From: Tolypothrix campylonemoides VB511288
GTDB taxonomy: Bacteria; Cyanobacteriota; Cyanobacteriia; Cyanobacteriales; Nostocaceae
NCBI GenBank assembly: GCA_000828075.3
Contig: JXCB02000002.1
Location: 836,649-900,648 of the forward strand
DNA length: 64,000 nt
Reading direction: 5' to 3'
Shown here: positions 8,065 to 17,058 of the stretch, in pieces
Layout of the letters: every line of letters begins with the position of its first letter
Position numbering within the stretch: position 1 is the stretch's first letter
Made by a program: the position numbers and the translations under genes
Notes under the pieces: generated by a model
What the model was told of the DNA's origin: nothing
What the model saw: only the letters and a program-made list of their open reading frames with translations
The model's database searches: none

Positions 8065-9573
8065 TTAATTCTTCGCCTGGGTTGGCGAACCAGGAATCGT
8101 CACATCTAATACCGTCACTTGTGTTGCTAGCTGCGTCAATGGTGGTTTAATAGCGTTTTGATTACCCACTACCAAAGTCACCAAATTTTCTGGCTTGAGG
8201 TATTTCCGCGCTACTCGCTGCACATCAGCCGCTGTCGTTGCTTGTACAGCACGTTGATAGCGAAATAGGAAATCGGAGGGGTAGCCGTAATATTCGTACC
8301 GCATTAAGCGAGACAATGTTTGCGCGGGATCTGCAAAATTGAAAACAAACGAGTTGAGAGTAGACTCTTTAGCAAAAGCTAACTCCTGCGGGGTTACCCT
8401 TTGAGCTTGTATGCGTTTGATTTCTCCCTGTAAAGCTTTGACAAACTGCACTGTTGCATCAGAACGCGTTTGTCCACCAGCTATGAACATACCAGGGTAG
8501 TCATGACGGGGACTCCAGGAACCAGACACGGAGTAAGCTAAACCTTGACGCGATCGCACTTCATTAAACAAGCGTCCACCGAATCCATTTAACACCCCAT
8601 TAAGTACATCTAGTGCTGGATAATCAGGGCTATTGAATTGTCCCCCCAAATGCCCAATCAAAACACTACTCTGTGTGAGTTGCGGTTGATTAACAACAAA
8701 GACACCGCCTTGTTTATCTTGCGATACTTTGGGTAACTGAAGTTTAACGATTTTGGGGTTTGGTTTCCAGTCAGCTAACTTTGCTTGAATAAGCGATCGC
8801 ATTTTCTTCGAGTCAAAATCCCCAACAATTCCCAAAATCATATTATTGGGATAAAAATACTGCTCTTTAAACTTCACCAAATCTTCACGGGAAATATTAT
8901 CCAGCGTTGCATACTCTTCCGTGCGGGCATAAGGGCTATCTTTGCCATAAATCAATTTCTGAAATTCCCGATTTGCAATATCATCAGGATCATCATTACG
9001 ACGAGCGATCGCACCGCGCAGCTGCGTTTTTGCCAAATCCAGCTTTTCTGGAGCAAACGCTGGCTCTCGCAGCACCTCAGCAAACAACCCAAACACCGTT
9101 TCCAAATCTTCAGTGAGTGCTTCAAAAGAAGCATTACCAGCACTTTCGCCAATACCAGTTTCTACCGAAGCCGCCCGTTGCTCCAAAATCTCATTGAGTT
9201 GATCTGGCGTATGCTTCTGAGTTCCTCCAGAACGCATGACGGTACCCGTCAGCTGAGCCAAACCAACCTTATCTGCTGGTTCAAAGCGATCGCCCGTACG
9301 TACTATCGCCGAACCACCCACCAACGGTAGTTCGTGATCCTCCATCAGATACACAACCATGCCGTTGTTCAATACATACCGCTCATACTTCGGTAATTTC
9401 ACCTGAGGTAGTGGCGGTAGCTGTAACTCCGTGTAATGTTTTGCCGCCGTCGCCGCCCAAGATGTGTTCAGCGCTCCAAAGCATAGCAAAGGAACCAACG
9501 CAAAACAAACCAACAACGAGTAAAAAAACCTTCTCACTTTTACCTTGTTCCTTCTACCCCTAAACCTCTTCAT
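8065..9573 (-). CDS. M16 peptidase-like subunit lacking the zinc motif
   Basis: A 502-residue M16 (pitrilysin/insulinase) family protein with an N-terminal signal sequence (hydrophobic residues about 15-40, ending SWAA), so probably periplasmic. It has the two-domain M16 layout, including FEALTEDLETVFGLFAEVLREP and the C-terminal Gly-rich FGGRLFNEVRSRQGLAYSV. The place where active members have HxxEH reads GLAQLTGTVMRSGGT, so the zinc ligands are absent. Such proteins act as the non-catalytic partner of an active M16 subunit. The active one is encoded directly upstream (9657-11234), same strand, 83 bp away, so the two are probably an operon and a heterodimer. Confidence 0.88.
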   Translation of the reverse strand: MKRFRGRRNKVKVRRFFYSLLVCFALVPLLCFGALNTSWAATAAKHYTELQLPPLPQVKLPKYERYVLNNGMVVYLMEDHELPLVGGSAIVRTGDRFEPADKVGLAQLTGTVMRSGGTQKHTPDQLNEILEQRAASVETGIGESAGNASFEALTEDLETVFGLFAEVLREPAFAPEKLDLAKTQLRGAIARRNDDPDDIANREFQKLIYGKDSPYARTEEYATLDNISREDLVKFKEQYFYPNNMILGIVGDFDSKKMRSLIQAKLADWKPNPKIVKLQLPKVSQDKQGGVFVVNQPQLTQSSVLIGHLGGQFNSPDYPALDVLNGVLNGFGGRLFNEVRSRQGLAYSVSGSWSPRHDYPGMFIAGGQTRSDATVQFVKALQGEIKRIQAQRVTPQELAFAKESTLNSFVFNFADPAQTLSRLMRYEYYGYPSDFLFRYQRAVQATTAADVQRVARKYLKPENLVTLVVGNQNAIKPPLTQLATQVTVLDVTIPGSPTQAKN

Positions 9574-9656
9574 ATCTCTGTTCCTTCACGCCCTACAGTA
9601 CGAGAAGCCGCTTCTTTGTGATTAACTTGTTCAATGCATGAATTCTGAATTGCTGA

Positions 9657-11234
9657 CTACTTCTGCTTCGGTAACAGCTTACCAACTGTACGATTTTCCG
9701 CCGTAAATGTCGCCGTCGCCACTCGTTGAATATCAGCAGGCGTCACCGCAACGATTTCATCCAACTGCTTGAACAAATTCCGCCAAGAGCCAGTTTTTAC
9801 TTCATACTCCAACAACTGCTGCGCCATTCCCATATTGGAATCGAGTATTCGCAACAAACCCGCCCGAGCTTGCGTTTTCACTCGCTCCAACTCAGTAGCA
9901 GAAACTGGCTCAGTTTTCAACCTCTCAATTTCCTTACCCAAAGCTACCGCCACCTCATCAACCGTGTGACCCGGAGCTGTGAGAGTATAAAACAACATCA
10001 AATTCGGATACTTATCTCCTGGGAATCCGCTGAAACCTTGTGCCGCTAGCGCCAACCGCTGCTGTTCCACTAAAGATTTATATAACCGTGACGTACGCCC
10101 GTCACTCAGCAACCTACCAATAATCTCATAAACTGCTTGATCTGGATGAGTTATTGCCGGACGATGATAACCTTCAAGATACCAAGGTTGAGAAGGAAAC
10201 TCCACAGTTACTTCCCGCGTTTGTGTTTGTTTTGGTTCTGAGGGGATTTGAGCAACAGCTTTTTCTTTTGCTTTGAAACGCCCAAAGTAAATTTGTGCCA
10301 GTCTCTTAACTTCAGTGGGGTTGACATCACCAACAACGGCAATTGTTAAATTACTGGGTGCATAGTAGTTCTCAAAAAACTTCTGCACATCTTCCCGTGT
10401 CAAATTGCGGATATCTTGGTCGTAGCCAATTACGGGACGCTTATAAGGATGGGCTTGAAAAGCCGTACCAATAAACTTTTCTATCATCAACCCGATAGGA
10501 GAGTTTTCCACCCGCAGACGTCGCTCTTCTAAAATGACATCTTTTTCCTTATAAAACTCTCGGAATACGGGATCTAGAAATCTTTCTGATTCCAACGACA
10601 TCCACAGTTCTAACTTATTGGAAGGAAAGCTGTAAAAATAACGAGTCGCTTCCGTGGAGGTATTGGCATTTAAACCTACGCCTCCCGCCTGTTCCACAAT
10701 TCGTCCTAATTCGTTTTGCTTGGCAAGTTTAGCAGCTTGTGCTTCTATTTGCTTGAACTGAGTTTCTAACTTAGCAACTTCATCTTTTTTATTAGCCGCT
10801 TTTGCTGCTGTTATTTGTTGCGCCAATTGATCCAAACGCTCAAGTAATGGTTTTTCTACCTGGTAATTAGATGTACCAATTTTTGTGGTTCCTTTAAAAG
10901 CCAAATGCTCTAAAAAGTGTGCCACACCTGTTTTCCCATCTGGCTCATCCACACCGCCAACATCAGCATAAGTCAGAAAAGAAACTACGGGCGCTTGATG
11001 TCTTTCCAAGACAATGAACTTCAAACCATTGTCAAGACGGAATTCTGTCAACTGCTTTATCACCCGATTCAAATAGGGTTGAATCGAACTTTCAGCAGAT
11101 GGTGTCTGAGTCTTCGCTAGAGCAATTCCTGGTAGGAACCCCCACCAAACAAGTATTGCTACAAGAAAAGAGACTAAAAGTTGACTTGCTTTGTTTTTCA
11201 CTTCCCTTTGGTATAAGCAACTAAGCTTATTCAT
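9657..11234 (-). CDS. M16-family zinc peptidase, catalytic subunit
   Basis: A 525-residue zinc protease with a signal peptide (hydrophobic stretch ending GIALA). The inverted zinc motif HFLEH is at about residues 106-110, and the third ligand is likely a Glu in the VILEERR region. Between the two lies an insert of about 45 residues predicted to be coiled coil (Lys/Gln/Ala-rich), which is seen in cyanobacterial M16 proteins. The frame extends to 11288, but ATG at 11234 (MNKLSCLYQ) puts the signal peptide at a normal position. The non-catalytic partner follows. Likely role: degrading peptides in the periplasm; substrates unknown. Confidence 0.9.
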   Translation of the reverse strand: MNKLSCLYQREVKNKASQLLVSFLVAILVWWGFLPGIALAKTQTPSAESSIQPYLNRVIKQLTEFRLDNGLKFIVLERHQAPVVSFLTYADVGGVDEPDGKTGVAHFLEHLAFKGTTKIGTSNYQVEKPLLERLDQLAQQITAAKAANKKDEVAKLETQFKQIEAQAAKLAKQNELGRIVEQAGGVGLNANTSTEATRYFYSFPSNKLELWMSLESERFLDPVFREFYKEKDVILEERRLRVENSPIGLMIEKFIGTAFQAHPYKRPVIGYDQDIRNLTREDVQKFFENYYAPSNLTIAVVGDVNPTEVKRLAQIYFGRFKAKEKAVAQIPSEPKQTQTREVTVEFPSQPWYLEGYHRPAITHPDQAVYEIIGRLLSDGRTSRLYKSLVEQQRLALAAQGFSGFPGDKYPNLMLFYTLTAPGHTVDEVAVALGKEIERLKTEPVSATELERVKTQARAGLLRILDSNMGMAQQLLEYEVKTGSWRNLFKQLDEIVAVTPADIQRVATATFTAENRTVGKLLPKQK

Positions 11235-11289
11235 ACACGAAAATAAAAGTAAATTTCTATGACAACACCAAACACGTAACTTAGTCAAC

Positions 11290-11388
11290 AGGGTCTTAAT
11301 CTTGTTTTAAGCTTTTTGTAGTGATTGCATTTAATGTTAGACAATAACGCGACACATCCTGTTCCGGATATCTCACTATAGCTGTTAT
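11290..11388. repeat. 99-bp direct repeat, copy 1 (upstream of the VWA gene)
   Basis: The sequence from AGGGTCTTAATCTTG to GCTGTTAT recurs at 12668-12766 with about 12 mismatches and no gaps (about 88 percent identity by eye). Shared blocks include GTTAGACAATAA and TTCCGGATAT. This copy lies between the divergent M16 peptidase and VWA genes and may carry a promoter or operator. Confidence 0.85.
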
Positions 11389-11509
11389 AGTCTCGTGCAG
11401 GCTGCTATTTAGAACGTTAAAGTATACTAAGGTTCTGGAAGCCTGACAGTTTTGAGAGCTTTAACTAAGGGGTGATCGCACAGTTATTTGATTTGGGAGA
11501 TAGAGATTC

Positions 11510-12574
11510 ATGGCTAGTAGCAATATTGAAGTAGTTTTCAGCTTTGATACTACAGGGAGCATGTATCCCTGTTTGACTCAAGTTCGCCGCAACCTCAAAA
11601 GCACTGTCACTCGGTTGCTCGATGAAATTCCTGGCATTCGTATTGGCATTGTTGCTCATGGTGACTATTGTGATGCTGGGTCTACCTATGTCACAAAACA
11701 CATGGATTTATCAGGGAATGTCGATACCATATGCAATTTTGTGCAAACTGTCGAAGCCACAGGTGGTGGCGATGCTCCCGAATGTTATGAACTCGTCCTG
11801 CACGAAGCTCAATCCTTCTCCTGGTCGCCTACCAGCATCAAAACTCTTGTGATGATTGGGGATGACATTCCCCATGCGCCTGCTCAAACGCCTCAAAAGC
11901 TGAATTGGCGAAAAGAACTGGAGAAGTTAACAAAGTTAGGCATTACCGTCTATGGTATTCAAGCATTAAATCGTTCTCATGCAACACTTTTCTACAAGGA
12001 ATTAGCAGATCAGTCTGGAGGTTTTCACCTCAATTTGGATCAGTTTTCCTACATCACCGATTTCTTCCTATCCGTTTGCTACCAACAGTCGTCTCAAGAT
12101 CAACTCCAGGCATATGAACAAGAAGTCGCAAATCAGGGGCGGATGAATCGCGGTTTGAACCGTATGTTTAACACGCTTCTGAAACGCGATGCTTCTGATG
12201 AGTTTGGGGAAGCAGATTTACGAGCAGTGTCACCTGGACGCTTTCAAGTTTTGGACGTGGATCAGGACATTTCCATCAAAGCTTTTGTCTTAGAGAATGG
12301 TTTGACGTTCAAAGTCGGACGAGGCTTCTACGAATTCACGAAGACAGAAACTATTCAAGGTCATAAAGAAATTATTCTCATGGATCGCAAAACGGGCGAT
12401 TTATTTGAAGGGGAAGCAGCACGAGATATGCTCGGTTTACCTGCTGGGACAACTATGCGAATTAAACCAAGCAACCTGGAAAAATACGTTGTGTTTGTGC
12501 AAAGTACTTCTGCCAATCGCAAACTGATGGGAAAAACACGATTTCTGTATGAAGTGGAGGATTGGGCACGTTGA
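11510..12574 (+). CDS. von Willebrand factor A domain protein
   Basis: A 354-residue soluble protein. The VWA domain covers about residues 5-205. The MIDAS metal site begins with DTTGSM (residues 14-19, a DxTxS variant of DxSxS), and later elements include TGGGDAPE and VMIGDD. There is no signal peptide, so it is cytosolic. The C-terminal 150 residues have no motif I recognise. VWA proteins mediate metal-dependent protein contacts and often work with AAA+ ATPases; none is adjacent. The next gene is a TetR regulator that shares a 99-bp upstream repeat with this one, suggesting linked control. RBS GGAGA precedes ATG 11510. Confidence 0.85.
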   Translation: MASSNIEVVFSFDTTGSMYPCLTQVRRNLKSTVTRLLDEIPGIRIGIVAHGDYCDAGSTYVTKHMDLSGNVDTICNFVQTVEATGGGDAPECYELVLHEAQSFSWSPTSIKTLVMIGDDIPHAPAQTPQKLNWRKELEKLTKLGITVYGIQALNRSHATLFYKELADQSGGFHLNLDQFSYITDFFLSVCYQQSSQDQLQAYEQEVANQGRMNRGLNRMFNTLLKRDASDEFGEADLRAVSPGRFQVLDVDQDISIKAFVLENGLTFKVGRGFYEFTKTETIQGHKEIILMDRKTGDLFEGEAARDMLGLPAGTTMRIKPSNLEKYVVFVQSTSANRKLMGKTRFLYEVEDWAR

Positions 12575-12667
12575 TCAAATGAGTCGTTCCAACAAAACAC
12601 CGCACCATAAAGGCGATCGCTCATATTAAAATTTAGACATGTGCTGTTGGAGTGGTTTCCATATATT

Positions 12668-12766
12668 AGGGTCTTAATCTTGTATAAAGCTTTATATAGT
12701 TATGGCATTTAACGTTAGACAATAATGCTACACATCCTCTTCCGGATATATCACTATAACTGTTAT
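12668..12766. repeat. 99-bp direct repeat, copy 2 (runs into the TetR start codon)
   Basis: Second copy of the 11290-11388 sequence. Its last bases include the first two of the ATG (12765) of the TetR-family gene, so the repeat is the whole immediate upstream region of that gene. If it carries the operator, the regulator could control both itself and the VWA gene; this is inference. Confidence 0.85.
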
Positions 12767-13379
12767 GCGAATTTTTAATTCTCCCCCATCTTCTGAAGCA
12801 CAAACACGCACCCGCATTCTAGACGCGGCAAGGCGGTTATTTGCCTCCCAAGGATTTGATGGTACGACAACTCGTGACTTGGCACAAGCCGCAGGTGTCG
12901 CAGAAGGCACTTTGTTCCGTCATTTTTCCAATAAAAAGGCGATTTTGGTTGAAGTGGCAACTCAAGGGTGGGTGGAGATTTTGACAGATTTGCTGACAGA
13001 ATTAAGTGAAATGGGGAGTTACAAGGCTGTTGCTCAGGTTATGCGCCGCCGGATGTGGAATTTCCATAAAAATGCTGACTTAATGCGCGTTTGTTTCATG
13101 GAAGCACAGTTTCACCCAGACTTGCGCGATCGCATCCAATCTGACGTAATTGTCAAAATGACTAATGTTGCCGAAGCCTTCTTTCAAACTGCAATGGACA
13201 AAGGAATCTATCGTCGGATGGATGCAGGACTGGTCGCTAAAGTTTTTTTAGGAATGTTTGCCGTTGCAGGCTTTTCCAACAACACCGTTATGGAACCAGA
13301 CGCGTCACCTCAACAAATGCAAGCAATGGCAGAAGGACTAGCTGATATCTTCCTTAATGGAGTCTTAGCAAAAGATTAA
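12765..13379 (+). CDS. TetR/AcrR-family transcriptional regulator
   Basis: A 204-residue regulator. The N-terminal helix-turn-helix spans about residues 14-60 (RILDAARRLFASQGF, TTTRDLAQAAGVAEGTLFRH, the standard TetR pattern). The C-terminal ligand-binding domain (helices from about 70 on, ending GLADIFLNGVL) is similar to those of TetR_C families and its ligand cannot be told. It follows the VWA gene by 190 bp on the same strand. Its start region is a copy of the 99-bp repeat found upstream of that gene. Convergent with the DUF4332 gene. Confidence 0.88.
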   Translation: MRIFNSPPSSEAQTRTRILDAARRLFASQGFDGTTTRDLAQAAGVAEGTLFRHFSNKKAILVEVATQGWVEILTDLLTELSEMGSYKAVAQVMRRRMWNFHKNADLMRVCFMEAQFHPDLRDRIQSDVIVKMTNVAEAFFQTAMDKGIYRRMDAGLVAKVFLGMFAVAGFSNNTVMEPDASPQQMQAMAEGLADIFLNGVLAKD

Positions 13380-13389
13380 AGAGTGAAGA

Positions 13390-13475
13390 AATTGTTTTAT
13401 TTTCTTTTTGCGTTTCTTCTATCTTTTTTCTTTTCTTCTACCTTGTTTCTTTTCTTCTACCTTTTTTCTTCTATC
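13390..13475. repeat. Pyrimidine-rich tandem tract
   Basis: Degenerate repeats of TTTCTTCTAYCTTTT between two convergent genes. It reaches into the 3' end of the DUF4332 gene, where it encodes the acidic/basic tail TIEEKR. No stable hairpin is apparent. Confidence 0.7.
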
Positions 13476-13903
13476 GTTCGTGCTTGTTGATTCCACTGTT
13501 GAATTTGCTCAATCGAAGGGCACAAATCACGCCGTTGCATTGTCGCGACTACAAAGCGCAGAAGTTGTTGGTGCAATCTGTGAGTGGGAGTAGTGGCTAA
13601 CTGTCCCACAGAGCCAATACCTGCATGCAGCAATAATCCACAATATTGTGTTCCTACACTCGGGATACGAGCCAAATCTGCCAATGCTACCCATTTATTA
13701 ACATACTGAACATGAACCTGTAATTTATTTGCCAGCGCTAGCCTATCCACAGGGGTTTTCCCTTGTTTGACAAGCGCCCCTGTAGTCGTAATGCCACAGT
13801 TTTGCAGTTGGGATTGTTCCTGCTGACTTAATCCAGGCAATTGCTCGATGGGCCAATTACAAGATGAGATACTACTCACACTTGGTTTTTGTTTTGGGGA
13901 CAT
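13457..13903 (-). CDS. DUF4332 family protein
   Basis: About 148 residues from the preferred ATG (MSPKQKPSV, 13901-13903); the open frame continues to 13978 without a good start. It contains two helix-hairpin-helix-like units, LPGLSQQEQSQLQNCGITTTGAL and LARIPSVGTQYCGLLLHAGIGSVGQL, the hallmark of DUF4332. That fold resembles DNA-binding HhH repeats; function is not established. It converges on the TetR gene, with only the pyrimidine tract between them. Confidence 0.8.
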   Translation of the reverse strand: MSPKQKPSVSSISSCNWPIEQLPGLSQQEQSQLQNCGITTTGALVKQGKTPVDRLALANKLQVHVQYVNKWVALADLARIPSVGTQYCGLLLHAGIGSVGQLATTPTHRLHQQLLRFVVATMQRRDLCPSIEQIQQWNQQARTIEEKR

Positions 13904-14345
13904 TTTTTTAAGTAAGTGAAATGAAAGATAAACATAAATTCTTTGTTCGTAGTGAGCGTTATCTTCCCGAAAAAGCAAGGTTTCTAACAGCTTAATCCCT
14001 GACTACATTAGAGCGGTTTATGCCCACCAACTTCACAAAGAAATACTCTCTTTAAATATAAAACTCGGCAGGTTAAGTTGATGTCTGCCGAGTTTGTATT
14101 GTATTATAGGTTGGAAAATTATTTATTTTTTTCAGCATTCCTTAATCAAAAGCAGATTGCACCAGATATTTTTACATTTGAAATTTTAGATGACTCCCTC
14201 CCACATCGGGCTATTTCATCTTCGTTCTCAAGACAAGGAGAGGGAGAGTACAAGGATTTTGCACAGGGGAGTTTTGGATTGATTGTTATGAACATAACAA
14301 TTATGAACACAACAATCTGAAATCCCCAACACCAATTTCAAATTG
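13904..14345. other. Intergenic region, no convincing gene
   Basis: About 440 bp between two minus-strand genes. An 80-codon frame on the plus strand (14078-14320) has no recognisable family, an unusual composition and a repeat-like end (AACATAACAATTATGAACACAACAATC), so I do not call it. Confidence 0.6.
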
Positions 14346-14690
14346 CTACTCACCATCAGCGTTGTTGGTTTCAATACCTTGCAAAGCCATTTCAAAGTTC
14401 ATTCTCTGTTCGGCGTTACGCAAGAAATAACCGCTAATCATTGCGGAAGCAAGAAGACGACCCAAATGTTCTCTGCTGGTTGTGATGGTGACACCAAAGT
14501 GTTCAGAAGGCAGATTACCCAACAGCCCTGCAATATTGCGCTCCATCACTTGAAAGACTTCGGCAGAAGAAGGTTTAGATAACTGGGTCACTGTCTGTGG
14601 GCTTAAGGATTTAACATACTGCCACAACAAGTCGCTGGTTTCTGACTCACTATTAAAAAAATCTGAAACTCGATTCGATGGGTTACTCAC
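14346..14690 (-). CDS. DUF760 family protein
   Basis: A 114-residue protein conserved in cyanobacteria and chloroplasts. The recognisable part is LLGNLPSEHFGVTITTSREHLGRLLASAMISGYFLRNAEQRM (broken here: the core is LPSEHFGV ... EHLGRLLASAM ... GYFLRNAEQ), which identifies DUF760. No catalytic residues or membrane segments are visible; a role is not established. ATG at 14690 is preceded by AAGGAGG at a normal distance, confirming the start. It stands alone. Confidence 0.85.
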   Translation of the reverse strand: MSNPSNRVSDFFNSESETSDLLWQYVKSLSPQTVTQLSKPSSAEVFQVMERNIAGLLGNLPSEHFGVTITTSREHLGRLLASAMISGYFLRNAEQRMNFEMALQGIETNNADGE

Positions 14691-14984
14691 GTTATACCTC
14701 CTTTAGTAGGACAACCGCCGTTAGTGCTAGTTCAGTCGTGAATGCCTTTGATGTGTATGACAAAACTTTTGCTTTCGTATGTTCCTATAAACTAATGTAA
14801 CAGCCGAGCTACAACTACCAAAGTCGGTGTAACCGTACCAAAAGCAACGGATTGTCTCACCTAAGTGTTATTTGTTAAGTGTCATTTTTCATACCTTTCG
14901 CTTAGCCCGGCTGGCGGGGTCTACGAGCATATACGTCATTTGTCCTTTGTGAACAAGTTATGACAAAGGACAAACGATAAATGA

Positions 14985-16040
14985 CTAACTTGCCAGATAT
15001 TCATTAATATCGGCTTTCAACTTACGGAGTTTGGTTAAGGCTTCCCGCTCAATTTGCCGCACTCGCTCGCGGCTAATATTGAGGATTTCACCAATGCTGG
15101 CGAGAGTATGTGCTTGCCCATCTTTTAAACCAAAGCGCAGGGATATGACTTCCTTTTGCTGTGGAGTAAGTTCTCCCATGAGACGCTCTAAATCATATGA
15201 TAGAGAAGATTGAGCAACAAATTCTTCTGGAGAAACTCCTGGATCTTCCAACATTTCCCCGAGTTCTGTATCGTAATTATCCCCTAACCGCAAATCCAAA
15301 GATAGGGGGACACGTGCCTTTTCCAAATATTCTCGCACTTGTCTAGGAGTCAATTCTAATTCTTGTGCTAATTCAGAAGCTGTCGGGGCGCGTCCTAGTT
15401 TCTGAGATAACTGTCGCTGCGCCTTTTTGATTTTATTCAATTTCTCAGTTATGTGGATAGGCAACCGGATGGTACGGCCTTTCTCAGCGATCGCCCGCGT
15501 TATGGCTTGACGAATCCACCAGTACGCATAGGTAGAGAACCTGTAGCCTTTAGTTGGGTCAAACTTTTCTACACCCCGTTGCATCCCGATGCTACCTTCT
15601 TGGATCAAGTCGAGTAGATCTACGTTGCGCTTGATGTACTTTTTAGCTACAGACACAACAAGTCGCAAATTTGCTTCTACCATCTTACGCTTGGCAATTT
15701 CAGCGTCTGCGATAGCTTCGTTCAACTCTGTTGGTTCTAGCCCTGTCGCTTTTGCCCACTCTTCTAAAGTTGGTTGACGACCTAAGCCGATGGCAAACGA
15801 CTCCCTCACTTCATGCAATGCTGTTGCACGCTGCACCTGTTTGCCATAATGTATTTCTTCCTCATGGGATAATAGTGGCACACGGCCAATCTCACGCAGG
15901 TAAGTCCGCACGAGGTCTGTGGCTGTCTGAGCGGTCTTCATGGCACTACTCTTCGGTTTTGACGGGTTTGACAGAATGGTAAGAAAGCTGATAATAGATG
16001 CCTTTTGTTGGGTGTTTACCCAGTTAGACTGGATACCCAT
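14985..16040 (-). CDS. RNA polymerase sigma factor, RpoD/SigA family, group 2
   Basis: A sigma-70 factor with region 1.2 ([17 protein letters not shown]), region 2 ([36 protein letters not shown]), region 3 and region 4 ([30 protein letters not shown]). It lacks the long N-terminal region 1.1 of the primary factor, and this marks it as a non-essential group 2 factor like SigB to SigE of cyanobacteria. I cannot assign the letter. The frame starts at 16040; conservation begins near the internal ATG at 15941 ([10 protein letters not shown]), which may be the real start. It is separated from neighbours by long non-coding stretches. Confidence 0.92.
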   Translation of the reverse strand: MGIQSNWVNTQQKASIISFLTILSNPSKPKSSAMKTAQTATDLVRTYLREIGRVPLLSHEEEIHYGKQVQRATALHEVRESFAIGLGRQPTLEEWAKATGLEPTELNEAIADAEIAKRKMVEANLRLVVSVAKKYIKRNVDLLDLIQEGSIGMQRGVEKFDPTKGYRFSTYAYWWIRQAITRAIAEKGRTIRLPIHITEKLNKIKKAQRQLSQKLGRAPTASELAQELELTPRQVREYLEKARVPLSLDLRLGDNYDTELGEMLEDPGVSPEEFVAQSSLSYDLERLMGELTPQQKEVISLRFGLKDGQAHTLASIGEILNISRERVRQIEREALTKLRKLKADINEYLAS

Positions 16041-16893
16041 GCTGTGTTTCGCAACTTACGCGCCAGGGTAAACAAGGGCGGCTCATAGTGTGCAAATTTG
16101 GTTCTTAATTGCTAGAACTTACAGCTATTTCCCCTTTTTCTCAAGTATCTATAGTTATATCGAAGGTAACCAGTCCAACATTTTTTGTTTAGCTATTGTT
16201 AATAATTGTAACATTTATGAGAATTTTTGACTAGCTGTTAGGCTGCGGTTTTGTAGCCACTCCCTGTCATTCAAGCCTAATACATCGTTCAAATATTGTC
16301 TAGAAACTTCTTTAATAGTATATGGAAAAAGAAAAATTTCTCAGAATTATTAGAATAAATCAACAATAACCATCATTCTTTGTCTATAGTCATTGTTTTA
16401 TTTTTATCTCAACTTGAAAACCCGAGCAGGCTGAGGTATTTATTTTATTTATTTTTACTGAAAATTAGTTTGCAGTAAACTAGGCAGTTAAGTGTGTTTT
16501 AAGTTGCTTATGGCCAACATCGACGATTCCACAATCGTTTTGCTATTGTATTTTGAGTGACTCGGGAGCGTTACTAGAGAGCGATCGCACTCGGTCGTTG
16601 TCTTAAGGTGGGGATTGCGAAGACAGCGCACAGTTTAAAGGGCGATCGCTGTAAGCGTAGAGAGTGTCACTGACAGATTCAGATTTCCTAACTACCGTAG
16701 GCAATAGATTTCGGTTAGTGATACCAAGCCTGAAAAATCATTGTGACTTTTTTTAGCGCCCAAAACATAATTCAGAATTGATAATTATGTTACATCGGGA
16801 GATTTAAACTCCACCTGAAACAAGACTACTTAGAGAAGCAGGGGTATCAAATCGGCTTTAACTCAGTCTTCCTTGTGTACCAAGTACATGAAG
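16041..16893. other. Long intergenic region without visible genes
   Basis: About 850 bp upstream of the sigma factor gene, AT-rich, with two HIP1 octamers (near 16581 and 16641). Promoters for the sigma gene are likely here but I cannot place one with confidence. No open frame looks real. Confidence 0.6.
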
Positions 16894-17022
16894 CTTCTTG
16901 CAAAAGACAAATTTATGAAAATTAAACCACAGATGGACACAGATGGACACAGATAAATAACTAGTGTTAATCTGTCTGTATCTGTGGTTCTGTATATCTT
17001 TAAATGATACTTTTGCAAGAAG
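16894..17022. mobile_element. MITE-like element with CTTCTTGCAAAAG ends
   Basis: A 129-bp non-coding unit with perfect 13-bp terminal inverted repeats (CTTCTTGCAAAAG / CTTTTGCAAGAAG). Inside, ACCACAGATGGACACAGAT and ATCTGTCTGTATCTGTGGT form a second inverted repeat. The same end sequence occurs on the element at 35271-35357. Confidence 0.7.
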
Positions 17023-17058
17023 TATTGTAAAAATAGTGAACGAATAACTGAACCTAAC

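Noticed and set aside
14078-14320. 80-codon plus-strand frame with MSAEFVLYYRLENY start
   Set aside because: No family resemblance, no ribosome binding site, repeat-like 3' end, lies in a gap opposite to the direction of its neighbours.
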